From Aureococcus anophagefferens (Eukaryota > Sar > Pelagophyceae > Pelagomonadales > Pelagomonadaceae): 37,024 nucleotides of DNA. Under the pieces are notes generated by a model. That model had not been told where the DNA came from. It worked only from the letters and a program-made list of their open reading frames with translations, and made no database searches. Location: NCBI RefSeq assembly GCF_000186865.1, contig NW_008705571.1:99023-136046 (forward strand). The letters are read 5' to 3'. Below, one piece after another: positions 17,228 through 25,982 of this stretch. The translations under genes and the position numbers were made by a program. Numbering within the stretch: the stretch's first letter is position 1; the number at the start of each line of letters is the position of its first letter.

Positions 17228-18030
17228 AAGCGGTCATGCTACGGAGTTTCGCGACGGCGTGCGACGGGCGCGCGCGCGGTTCTTGGTCGCGCGCAGGACG
17301 CGGGTGTGAAGTGAAGTTTCGGACGCGGCGCGCGCGCGTACAAACACGACGCCTTTGAAGGCGCGCAAGGTCTTGCGGCACAAGCTCCTCGCCAGGGCTC
17401 GCGGGGAGCTCTCATCGAGGGACCCGCAGCAGCCCACCACCATGATGGCGGTGCTGGGCGATGTCGCCGCCGACGCAGCTGACCCACGATGAGCACCCCG
17501 CCGCCGCGGGGCGACGACGCGCGCCATGACAACGCCGCTGGCCGAGACGAGCTGCGCGATGCGCGTCGATGATTGGCCGAGAGCCCCATATCATGATCAT
17601 GAGGTGAAAGGGCAAACAATGTGTAAATAAAACGAGGGATCTCGCCTCCGAGATCCCTCGAGGCATTGACACATTCGACCATCACAGCTTGGAGAGTCGG
17701 GCTTCCGTGCGCCATGCGCGTGCGGAGCTCCGCGTCCGTCCAGCCAATCGCTTCGCGCGCGCGCGAGATCTCGCTCGACCGGCGGACTGCGCGCCAACGC
17801 CGACCGCTCGGCGGCTCTGCTGTTGGGGCTGCCCAATCGTCGCTGCCCGGCGGGCGAAAAAAGCGCCGGCGGAGAGACGGCCCGAGGACGTCTGGCGGCG
17901 TCCACGGACAACTTCGCCGCGGCGGCTCCCGCAACGCTCAGGCGCGCCGCGGCCAGCACGCGTGCTGCCGGTTCGTCGTCGATCCCCGCGCGCTGGGCCG
18001 GCGGCGCCGCGCCCGCGGGCGTGCTCAAGC
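17228..18030. other. Stretch with no firm gene; possible decayed minus-strand exons
   Basis: Upstream of the large protein there is no clear reading frame. On the minus strand, 17950-18028 (MSTPAGAAPPAQRAG...) and, in another frame, 17640-17790 (AIGWTDAELRTRMAHGSP) have partly coding-like third positions, but neither has a domain I recognise and they do not join through obvious splice sites. They could be exons of an unrecognised gene or remnants. A perfect 12-bp stem-loop at 17633-17660 lies within this stretch. Confidence 0.35.
17633..17660. other. Perfect 12-bp stem-loop
   Basis: CGAGGGATCTCG (17633-17644), a four-base loop CCTC, then CGAGATCCCTCG (17649-17660) form an uninterrupted 12-bp hairpin. 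An AAATAAAA stretch precedes it on the plus strand. It may be a transcript 3'-end structure or a small inverted-repeat insertion; its owner is unclear. Confidence 0.6.
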
Positions 18031-18043
18031 ACTCCTAGCTCGT

Positions 18044-18310
18044 CTGCGGAGCCAGCCCCTCGACGACGCGTGCGGTCCGTCTTCTTCCTCCAGGGGCGCG
18101 ACGACGAGACGGGCGACGGCACCGACGACGTCTGCGACAAACTCTACCGCGCCTACAAGCACAAGCGGCTCCAGACGACGCGCAGCATGGCCAAGTGCCC
18201 CTACGCCGCGTCCTTCAAGAGCCCCATCCTCCTCAACCACGAGCCCGACTGCGCCCTCATCGACGTCGACGAGCTCGACGAAGGGGACGGGTCGACTACG
18301 AGTCGCCGAG
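18044..18310 (+). pseudogene. Plus-strand coding fragment beginning with a 49-bp shared repeat
   Basis: From 18078 to about 18300 every third position is G or C in the frame reading SVFFLQGRDDETGDGTDD, then DVCDKLYRAYKHKRLQTT and LNHEPDCALIDVDELDEG. There is no plausible start codon and the coding character ends abruptly near 18300. The first 49 bp are almost identical to 19808-19856. I do not recognise the protein. It is either one exon of an unrecognised gene or a fragment of a duplicated and decayed gene. Confidence 0.35.
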
Positions 18311-18499
18311 GAGCTGGCTCGTGTGGTCGCGTCGGGCCATGTTCCATTAAACCAGAAAATGTGCGGCAAAGAGGGGCCTCCTGGGTCCCGCTTTCGGGCC
18401 AAAGCATCTCCCGCAGGAGCCGAGTTTACAAACGGCATGATGAACTAGGGCGAACATGAATCTGAGGGCAGGCGCCGCAGCGCCGCCACGGATGCACCA

Positions 18500-19115
18500 C
18501 GAGAAGTCGTAGCAGTAGTGGGGCCGGTGCTCGCGGTGCTCCACGCAGGCGACGTCGGAGTCCGCGCCGCCGAGGTCCAGGCGGCAGTAGCCCGTCGGGG
18601 CGTAGGGCTTGACGGTGTGGAGGCTCGTGCCGTGCTTGTCGCACGCGGACTCGGGCGGGCACTCGGCGCAGTACTCGTCGACCGTCGTGACGACGGTGCA
18701 GTTGTCGAGGCCGCCGATCCCCGGGTCGTCGCAGGCGTCGTAGCAGTCGGACGTGAGGAAGGCCTCGCCGGCCTCCTGGCAGTAGTCGTCCGTGCACGCG
18801 AACGAGATCGCGTCGTCCTCTTTCGAGTAGACGCTCTGCCCCGCGGCGGAGATGTTCACGGCCTTGGAGCCGATGGGCACGGCGGGCATCTCGCAGTAGA
18901 CGTAGGGCTCGCCGCTGCCGTCGTCGACCTGCCACAGGCTCAGCTGTGTACATGGGAGGGGCAGCCCGAGCTATAGACCGTGATGCGCGCATCGGACGCC
19001 CCGGACTCGGGCACCTCGAACGTGAGCGTGCGGCACGTGTCGTCGATATCGAGCGACGTCGCGACGTCGTCGACGACCTCCAGAGGTGCCGACACCAGGT
19101 GTGACACAGACTTGG
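18500..19115 (-). pseudogene. Cys-rich, probably secreted protein fragment with a frame break
   Basis: Two minus-strand segments read as one protein if a frame change near 18945-18960 is allowed. The first (19115-18960) reads LEVVDDVATSLDIDDTC, then ESGASDARITVYSSGCP. The second (18950-18500) reads LSLWQVDDGSGEPYVYC, then FACTDDYCQEAGEAF, SDCYDACDDPG and DEYCAECPPESACDKHG. The many paired cysteines suggest an extracellular or lumenal protein. There is no clear start, no credible intron at the break (only 8 nt would lie between GT and AG), and coding character fades after 18500. A pseudogene, a sequencing error, or an incompletely understood multi-exon gene are all possible. Confidence 0.4.
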
Positions 19116-19134
19116 CAAAATGGCGCCGCGACGA

Positions 19135-19185
19135 CCCCAACGTGTGCTCAACTTAAGGATTGTTGATGTTGAGCACATGTTGGGG
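19135..19185. repeat. 18-bp inverted repeat with 15-nt loop
   Basis: CCCCAACGTGTGCTCAAC (19135-19152) is followed after 15 nt by GTTGAGCACATGTTGGGG (19168-19185), complementary at 17 of 18 positions. It lies at the upstream edge of the Cys-rich fragment and could be a small foldback element or the ends of a decayed insertion. Confidence 0.6.
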
Positions 19186-19439
19186 ACCGGGGCGCGCGGA
19201 CTTAGCGCGCAGAGGAGTTGGCTGCCCATCTCGACCGACAACAGCATCGACCGGTCGCTCCCGAGGCGCAGCATGAGCGCGAGCTAAACTGCATCGTGCT
19301 TGGTCGAATGTCTAGTCCTCGAAAAAAGGAAAGCCATCGCGTTGCAAATGCGGGCTAGCACTGGGCACTGAAATCGGACCAGCGCCGCATCTGGTACTCT
19401 CCAAGAGGCCTGCGCGTCGGAAACCCACGCCCGCCGCGG

Positions 19440-19998
19440 CGCGCGGCCCAGAAGCCGTGTGTCCTGCGGGCCAGGCCCAAGAGATCGACGTCGACGGCTG
19501 CGCCGACACGCCGACGCTCTGGGAGACGACCGACGGCATCGAGGCCTCTCGGACAGCTTCGACGTCGCCTTCGTGGTGCCCTGCGAGCGCCGCGGCGCGC
19601 GGACCGAGGGCCTCTCGGGCAGGTTCGACGTCGACTTCGACGTCGAGGTGGCGCCCTACGGCTCCTGTCTATCCACGTCCAGGACGCGCTCAACACGCTC
19701 ACGCTCATGGACACGCACGTCGACATCATACCCGTCGGCGTCAACCCGTCGTTCCAGCCCGACTACATCATCCGCTCGTCGTGCTGGACTGCCCCGACCG
19801 CGCGGTACTGCGGAGCCAGCCCTTCGACGACGCGTGCGGTCCGTCTTCTTCCTCCACTTCTTCTTCGACACCACCGACGCCGTCGCCGTCGCCATGCCCC
19901 AGCTCTTCTACGACACGAGGCCGACGACGGCTCCGGCGGAGACGCCCCGCCGCTCGATCGCCGAGCCGCGCGGCGGCCCCGCGGGGCGCACTGTCTGA
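19440..19998 (+). pseudogene. Plus-strand coding fragments in changing frames
   Basis: Three pieces with coding-like third positions follow one another in different frames: VCPAGQAQEIDVDGCADTP (about 19457-19545), FDVAFVVPCERRGARTEG (about 19558-19670) and ALNTLTLMDTHVDIIPVG with NPSFQPDYIIRSSCWTA (about 19680-19795). The last part (19808-19998) repeats the 49-bp block seen at 18044 and ends in a stop. The gaps between pieces are too short for introns, so this looks like a gene with frameshifts, whether real or from assembly. Cysteine content recalls the minus-strand fragment at 18500-19115. Confidence 0.35.
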
Positions 19999-20132
19999 CG
20001 GGTTGTAGTCGGCGGTCTGGCATTGAAGCAGGCTCCTGTCTCGCGGCTGCTTCAAGCCGTCGATCATACCTTATCATGACAACGTCGCGATTGCGGTCGC
20101 TGCGGCACCGCTTGTTTGGGGAACGGAACGGC

Positions 20133-20203
20133 CACCCGCCTGCGGACCCCCGGCCAACTCGGAGACGGCGAAGGATCCCTCTCCCGGGGTCCGCAGGCGG
20201 GTG
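20133..20203. repeat. Perfect 18-bp inverted repeat upstream of hydroxymethylbilane synthase
   Basis: CACCCGCCTGCGGACCCC (20133-20150) and GGGGTCCGCAGGCGGGTG (20186-20203) are exact reverse complements separated by 35 nt. The structure lies 84 bp before the start codon of the next gene, so it could fold in its 5' UTR, act in its promoter, or be a small foldback insertion. Confidence 0.75.
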
Positions 20204-20286
20204 CGGAACGGCATATCCGATTGCTTCGACGGCCCGACTTGAGGTTGCGCCTGGCCAGCTACACCTCATTCGCCCGACCAAACACG

Positions 20287-21551
20287 ATGATCGCGGCCCT
20301 GGTAGTGCTCGCCGCTGGCGCTTCGGCGCTCGAGGCAACACCCCTGCGCATCGGTACGCGCGGCTCTCCGCTTGCGCTCGCTCAGGTGCGGTTCGCGGCG
20401 TCCATGATCGCCGATCGCGCGAGGACCGCCGAATCGCTGCAAAACGTCAGTGCCGCGCGCGCCGTCGCCCCTGCGGCGCCGGCGCCGGCCTCGGCGACCG
20501 GCGTTGCCCTGGCGACGTCCGGTTCGTTCGCGTCGAGGCGTCGCGGGGTCGGGCCGCGCGCGTCGGGCCGAGCGACGGGCCGATCGCGTCCGGGCCGCGC
20601 GCGACGAGACAACCGAGCACACACCCAACGACACGACCCCTCGCGTAGGCCTACATGACGCGGGAGCTGCTGATGAAGAACTTCCCCGAGGAGCTCGGCG
20701 GCGAGGGCGCGATCCAGCTCTGCATCATGAAGACGCAGGGCGACATGATCCTCGACAAGGCGCTCAGCGAGATCGGCGGCAAGGGCCTCTTCACCAAGGA
20801 GCTCGACGTGGCGCTCCTCGGCGACGAGGTCGACATCTGCGTGCACTCGATGAAGGACGTGCCCACGTGGCTCCCCGCGAAGACGGTGCTGCCGTGCATG
20901 CTCGAGCGCGAGGACACGCGCGACGTCTTCATCTCGCCGACGGCCAAGAGCCTCAAGGACCTCAAGGACGGCTCCGTCATCGGCTCCGCGTCGCTCCGGA
21001 GGCAGTCGCAGATCCTCGCCATCAACCCGACGCTCAAGTGCGTCAACTTCCGGGGCAACGTGCAGACGCGGCTCCGCAAGCTCGACGAGGGCGTCGTCGA
21101 CGCGACGCTCCTCGCCTACGCGGGCCTCAAGCGCATGGACATGGCCGACGAGGTCACGGCCGTCCTCGAGTGGGACGAGATGCTCCCCGCCGTCGCCCAG
21201 GGCGCCATCGGCATCCAGTGCCGCGACGACGACGCCCGCGCGCTGAAGTACATCGCCGCGCTCAACCACGAGGAGACCTTCACCTGCGTCTCCTGCGAGC
21301 GCGCCTTCCTCGCGGCCCTCGACGGCAACTGCAAGACGCCCATCGCCGGCCAGGCCCGCATCGTCGACGGCGAGCTCCTCTTCGACGGCCTCGTGTCGTC
21401 GCTCGACGGCCAGCAGATGTACCGCGCGACCAAGACGGGCGCCCCCGCCGACGCCGAGAAGATCGGCCGCGAGGCCGGCGAGGGCATCAAGGCCGAGGCC
21501 GGCATCGAATTCTTTGAGTGGCTCAACCAGGAGGAGCCCGTCAGCGCGTAG
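20287..21551 (+). CDS. HMBS: Hydroxymethylbilane synthase (porphobilinogen deaminase), two exons
   Basis: Exon 1 is 20287-20385, the intron 20386-20648 (263 nt, GTGCGG...TAG, phase 0) and exon 2 20649-21551, giving 333 aa. The enzyme links four porphobilinogens into hydroxymethylbilane for haem and chlorophyll synthesis. Exon 1 encodes a short hydrophobic signal (MIAALVVLAAGASALEA) and then the conserved LRIGTRGSPLALAQ. Exon 2 shows GGKGLFTKELDVAL, VDICVHSMKDVPT with the catalytic Asp, SLRRQSQIL, NFRGNVQTRL, and CERAFLAALDGNC, whose Cys binds the dipyrromethane cofactor. The ASAL cleavage region fits a plastid-targeted enzyme in an alga with a secondary plastid. It converges on the ABC1 kinase gene. 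Confidence 0.96.
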
Positions 21552-21565
21552 GCGCGCCGCGCGCC

Positions 21566-21606
21566 GGCCCCGCCGCCCCCCCCCCCGCCCCTTCGCCCCC
21601 GCCCTA
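21566..21606. repeat. C-rich homopolymer-like tract between convergent genes
   Basis: A run dominated by cytosine, including eleven or more consecutive C, lies between the stops of hydroxymethylbilane synthase (21551) and the ABC1 kinase (21625). It probably belongs to both 3' UTRs; exact length in the assembly may be unreliable. Confidence 0.6.
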
Positions 21607-21624
21607 AGCACGCCCCATCTTATC

Positions 21625-23361
21625 TCAGGCGCGCAGGAGCGCGCGGACGAAGCGCCGGCCCTCCTTCGCGCGGACCGTGTCCAGGAGCACGCGGCGCCGG
21701 CGGACGCCCGCGAGCTCCGCGGCGTCGCGGAGGAGCGCGCGCGCCTTGCCGCGGTCGAGCGCGCCGTCCGTCGACACGAGCGTCCGGAGCGTGCGGGCGA
21801 CGACGGGCGACGCGGAGGGATTCCGCAGGAGCCGCCCGAGGGCGTAGGGGTAGACCACGGAGAGGATGTTGAAGTCCGGGTCGATGGACTTGGCCATGCC
21901 CTCGAGGCCGCCGATCGCGCGCGCGTTGTTCGCGAAGTAGGGCGGCAGCTGGAACTCGAAGCGCGGCACGAGGCGCGCGAGCGCCTATGGGGGACCACGT
22001 CGCGCCGCCGGAGATGGGGCGATGTTCCGCGCCCGAACATCTCTCTCGCGGCCGCAGAAGACGCCGGCGCGCGCGTCGAGGAGCCGGTCGAACTTGAGCG
22101 CCGGCGGCGCGCGGCCGCCGGGGAAGACGAGGACGTCGTCGACGGTCGCCGCGAGCGCCGCGCGGAGCGCCGCGAGCTCCTCCGGGTCCTCGAGCACGTC
22201 CGGGGGCAGGAGCATGAGCTCGCCAAAGAGCGCCGCGACGGCGTCGACGTCGCGCGAAAAGCAGAGGAGCGCGACGGCGCAGACGAGGCCGTCGCGGACG
22301 GCCTCGGGCACCGTCGCCAGGAGGCCAAAGTCCAGGTACGCGAGGCGGCACGCGCCGCCGTCGCGGACCTTGCGGAGGTTCCCCCCGTGGGGGTCCGCGT
22401 GGAGCACGCCCGTCTCGAGGAGCTGCGAGAGCGTGCAGCGGATGCCGAGGTCGAGGAGCTCGAGGTCCTCGGCGCGGTCGCCCGCGCCGTCGAGGACGCC
22501 GTCGAGGCGCTCGCCGTCGACCCAGTCCATGGCGACGACGGCCTCGCCGCAGAGCGCCTCGACCATCTCCGGGACGACGACGCCCCGCAAGCCGCCGATC
22601 TTCGGCAGCGACGCCGCCGCGGAGCCGACGCCGACGCCGTAGAGGCCGCGGAAGGTCCGCGCGTTCTCCACCTCGCGCGCGTAGTCGCACTCCTCGAAGA
22701 GCCGCGAGAAGAACTCGTCGCAGGAGCCCACGAGGTCCGTCCGCGCGAGCGGCTGGAGGAGCGCCGCGGCGCCGCGCGCGAGGGCCGCGTCCGCGGCGAC
22801 GGTCTCGAGGACGCGCGGCCGCCGGACCTTGAGCGCGATGGGCCGCGAGCCCAGCGTCGCCTTGTAGACCTGCCCGACGGACGCGGCGGCCACGGGCCCC
22901 TCGAGCGTCGCCAGCACCTCGGCGACGAGGTCCGGAGGCCCCGTCGCGCGGAGCGCCTCGGCGACGGCCTCGCGGCCGCCGGCGAAGGGCGCCATGCGCT
23001 CCTGGAGCCCGCGCAGCGCGAGCGCGAGCGGCGGCGTGACGAGGTCGGGCCGCGCGGCGGCGGCCTGGCCGAACTTGGCGAACGTCGCGCCGCCCCGCTC
23101 GACGGCGGCCGCCACGGCGGACGCCGTGCCGTCGCGGGCCCAGAACTCGCTCGCCGACGACGGCGGCGCCGCCGCGGCCGCCGCGGCGAGCGTCGCGGCC
23201 GTCGACGCCGCGATGCCCGCGAGCTCCGCGGCGCGCGCCGCGAGCGCGCCGGGCTTCGCGGCGAAGTAGGCGTTGAGCTTCGCGGCGTCGTAGGACGCGC
23301 TGATCGTCGTCGCGCCGACGGCGGTGATCAATAGCAGGGCGCGTTCGGCGGACACGACCAT
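21625..23361 (-). CDS. ABC1/ADCK (UbiB-like) atypical kinase, two exons
   Basis: Exon 1 is 23361-22039, the intron 22038-21985 (54 nt, GT...TAG, phase 0) and exon 2 21984-21625, about 560 aa. All ABC1 landmarks are present: ATFAKFGQAAAARPDLV (KxGQ), AAASVGQVYKA (Ala-rich loop), IALKVRRP (ATP-binding Lys), MDWVDGERLD, GVLHADPHGGNL (catalytic loop) and YLDFGLLATV (metal-binding DFG). Exon 2 continues with ALARLVPRFEFQLPPYF, typical of plastid ABC1K proteins. These kinases regulate prenylquinone metabolism in mitochondria or plastoglobules. The N-terminus is Ala-rich and its start is uncertain: the chosen ATG overlaps the preceding small gene by 34 bp. The intron begins inside a hairpin (GATGTTC/GAACATC). 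Confidence 0.9.
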
Positions 23362-23624
23362 GCTCTGGACGTCGCGTTGTAGAGCGCGGCCCGCTGCCTC
23401 GACGCGTCAAAGTAGCGCTGCCGGTCCGACGACGACCGCGAGAGCTCGAGCAGCTGGCGGCGCTCGGCTAGGCGCGCCTTGAGGGCCGCGTCGTCGTCCG
23501 CGGCGCGCGCGGCCGTCGGCAGCAGCGCGACGCCCGTGGAGATGAGCTGGCGCCGCGTGCAGAGCGCTCCAGCGGCGGAGAGCAAGCAGATAATGAGCAA
23601 ATAACAACGCAGCATGTAGCGCAC
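23328..23624 (-). CDS. Small putative thylakoid-lumen protein with bipartite and twin-Arg leader
   Basis: 98 aa, complete. Residues 1-21 form a hydrophobic signal (MRYMLRCYLLIICLLSAAGA). A second, thylakoid-type signal follows: CTRRQLISTGVALLP with a twin Arg and then AARAAD with an AxA cleavage site at about residue 42. The mature part is only ~56 aa: a charged helix (LKARLAERRQLLELSRSSSD) and a C-terminal segment ending CPPNAPCY with two cysteines. The layout, an ER signal plus Tat-like lumen signal, is that of lumen proteins in algae with complex plastids; the function is unknown. Its 3' end overlaps the proposed ABC1 kinase start by 34 bp in another frame. It could alternatively be a 5' exon of that gene. 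Confidence 0.6.
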   Translation of the reverse strand: MRYMLRCYLLIICLLSAAGALCTRRQLISTGVALLPTAARAADDDAALKARLAERRQLLELSRSSSDRQRYFDASRQRAALYNATSRAWSCPPNAPCY

Positions 23625-24482
23625 GACTTGCAGCTTCCAGAGCGTGTCAGAGCTCCATGCTGCTGTAAATCTGCGTCAAGGTGCAGCGTTGCTCCTGCCA
23701 CGCCGCACACCCAAACCTCTCGGACGATTAGCCTCAATATGGCCTTCGCGCCGCGCCACAGGCCGTATGAGGCCGCCTGTGACCCCCGCGCCGCTTCCGT
23801 CCGCGTCTACTAGTCCCTGCGCGGTCGCGTGCCACTTTTGAGCGCTGGAAACGGCGTGCGCGCGACGGCGCACACGGCCTCGGAAACCGCCTGCGGGAGC
23901 GGCCGAGCAGCGGGCGGCGCTGGACGCGTCCGGAGGTCGCCGCGGGTCCGTAAACCGTCGCGGCGGTCCGTCCATGTTGCGCATAGATGCGGCGCGCGCT
24001 CAACTGCGTCGGCCGAGGCCGTGGTCGTGGTGCGGCGCGCGGCCGAAGACGGGTCCCGACGACACGTTCGAGGCGCGGACCGCGGCTAGATCTGCGCGAG
24101 TTCCCGTCGGCGAAGTGGCTCGTGCAGCTCGTCTATCACTACGGGTGAGCCGTGGCCCGACAGATCACGTCAAATCCGCCACATCGCCGTTCATGACCCC
24201 AGAACCCGTTTCGGCGGCGGTTTCGGGCGCCGCTCTGCGGCGGCCGGCGCGCGGGGGCCGCGGTCCGTGCCCCCGGACTTGATCGATTTCGCGGCCAAAT
24301 ATCTCCACGAAGCGATCGGGAATGACTCCTAGCGGGCGCGGACGACCTGCAACGCTCGGCGGACGCGAACGTCGTGCTCGGCGCAAACTCGCGCAACCGC
24401 TCGGCGACGGCTACGCGGCGCCCATGGGGGCGGCGGTGCGAAGATATGGGCTCCGAGCTCATCCTATCGATGGGCGAGGGCC

Positions 24483-24581
24483 NNNNNNNNNNNNNNNNNN
24501 NNNNNNNNNNNNNNNNNNNNNNNNNNNNNNNNNNNNNNNNNNNNNNNNNNNNNNNNNNNNNNNNNNNNNNNNNNNNNNNNN
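24483..24581. other. Assembly gap (99 N)
   Basis: A run of 99 undetermined bases. Its true length is unknown. It separates exon-like fragments on its left from unremarkable sequence on its right. Confidence 1.
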
Positions 24582-25328
24582 GCTCGACCGAGAGGCGCCC
24601 ACTAGAAGCTCGGATTAAGAGGTAGGTGCTCCGCCCGAGATGAGGCTGTATGCGCTCGAGCACCAGATTCGCGAACGGGTCAAAAATGTCGTTGTCGCTG
24701 GAAATTTCTAGCCGGAGGCCACGTAGATCTCATACGACGACGATGGTGTGCTCGGGCTCGTCGCCGTGGACGTTGGTGACGAGAATCGCAGCGGCAGAGA
24801 TCATTCGGTAGGGCTGCAGTGTATGGGGTCCGCGATCCACGACTTCAACACGTTTTCCGAGGTCACACGACGCTTCCGGACCGAGTATATGACCCACCGG
24901 AGGGATGTGGCCAGCGCCTCGCACGTGTGGCGCTCCGGATGCCCGCGGTCAACGCGTCGGGAATGTCGTCGGCGCCGAGCTTCGGCCGCGCGCGCAGTCA
25001 CGTTTTGGGCCCGCACGCATCGAACCAAGCACGCGGAATCTCTTATACCATCACTAAGGACCCGCACACGCCCCAAACGAGCCAGAAGCAGCGTTTCCGA
25101 CGAGTCCGCACTCGGGCCTCTGAGAGCGTGGGCCGCCTACCGCTGTCACGCGACCGTTTTGAGCCGCGAAGTCGCCATCACGAACGGTTGGAACGGCTCC
25201 GCGCCCTCGTGGGGTACATGCGCCGCGGCCGGGGCCGTTTTTCCTTCGGCTACCGCGGCCTACGCGCCGCTTTGAGGCCCATCGAGGGCTAATCGGGTGT
25301 TCACCACCCAAAGGTTTGGGTGTGCGCC

Positions 25329-25432
25329 GTCGCCTGTCGCCTGCTTCGTTCGCCGGTCACCTCCGAAGCCGCGCGCGCTGTCGCCTGTCGCCTGTGCTTC
25401 GTTCGCCGGTCGACTCCGAAGCCGCGCGCGCG
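25329..25432 (+). repeat. 51/53-bp tandem duplication upstream of the small basic protein
   Basis: A unit starting GTCGCCTGTCGCCTG and ending in a CCGCGCGCGC run occurs twice in tandem (25329-25379 and 25380-25432); the second copy has two extra bases after CCTG and a two-base change (AC to GA) near its middle. It lies about 65 bp before the ATG at 25499. Confidence 0.75.
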
Positions 25433-25498
25433 AAGCCGTCCGGGGCGACAGCACGCTCAGCACATCCATCAATCGAAGGCCAGCACCTCTGCTCGACG

Positions 25499-25924
25499 AT
25501 GGCCGCCTTGGAGGAATCGACCGGGCCCATCGACGCGAGCGATCGCCAACCGGGCACGCCGCTGACCAAGGCGCAAAAAAAACGGGCCGCGAAGAAGCGG
25601 TCGGCCGATAACAAGAAGCGCGCGGCCGCGGCGGACGGCGCGGCGCCGGCGCCGCTCGACGAGAAGACGATGGCGGCGATGATCGCGCACGCGAAAGCGT
25701 CCATGGACAAGGCGCAGGGCGCGGAGGACGGCCAGGACCAGGTCAAGCTGGCCATGCAGGCGCTGTCCATGGTCACGGGCGTCCTCCGGGAGCAAAAGGG
25801 CTCGGAGGAGGGCGTGCTCGAGGCGCTCAAGGGCGCCGCGGCCGAGGACAAGGAGCGCAAGGAGCGCGAGGCCGCGCGGGCGGTCCTCCGGGAGCGCGTC
25901 CGGGCCAAGTCCGGGAGATCATAA
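25499..25924 (+). CDS. Small basic, helix-rich protein of unknown function
   Basis: 141 aa starting MAALEESTGPIDASD. A Lys/Arg-rich patch (KAQKKRAAKKRSADNKKR, ~24-41) looks like a nuclear or RNA-binding signal. The rest is predicted helix (MIAHAKASMDKAQ, QVKLAMQALSMVTGVLREQ) and ends in a charged helix (EREAARAVLRERVRAKSG). Third positions are strongly G/C, supporting coding. The frame is open further upstream to 25316, but that part runs through a tandem repeat, so I use the ATG at 25499. It converges on the CCA-adding enzyme, separated by a G-rich run. Confidence 0.65.
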   Translation: MAALEESTGPIDASDRQPGTPLTKAQKKRAAKKRSADNKKRAAAADGAAPAPLDEKTMAAMIAHAKASMDKAQGAEDGQDQVKLAMQALSMVTGVLREQKGSEEGVLEALKGAAAEDKERKEREAARAVLRERVRAKSGRS

Positions 25925-25982
25925 TCCGGTCAGTGTACACGGGGGCGCGGATCCGGGGGGAGGGGGGGGGGGAGCGCGGAGC

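Larger units (their letters stand above)
23625..25498. other. Gene-poor stretch with assembly gap and scattered exon-like fragments
   Basis: No complete gene is visible. Small pieces have coding-like composition: 24092-24150 on the plus strand (LREFPSAKWLVQLVYHYG, followed by a GTGAGC donor-like site), 24280-24333 (DLIDFAAKYLHEAIGNDS then stop, resembling the RIIa dimerisation motif) and 25185-25289 (RLERLRALVGYMRRGRG). They do not assemble into a convincing spliced gene, partly because a 99-base gap interrupts the region. It may hold a multi-exon gene that cannot be resolved here. Confidence 0.4.
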
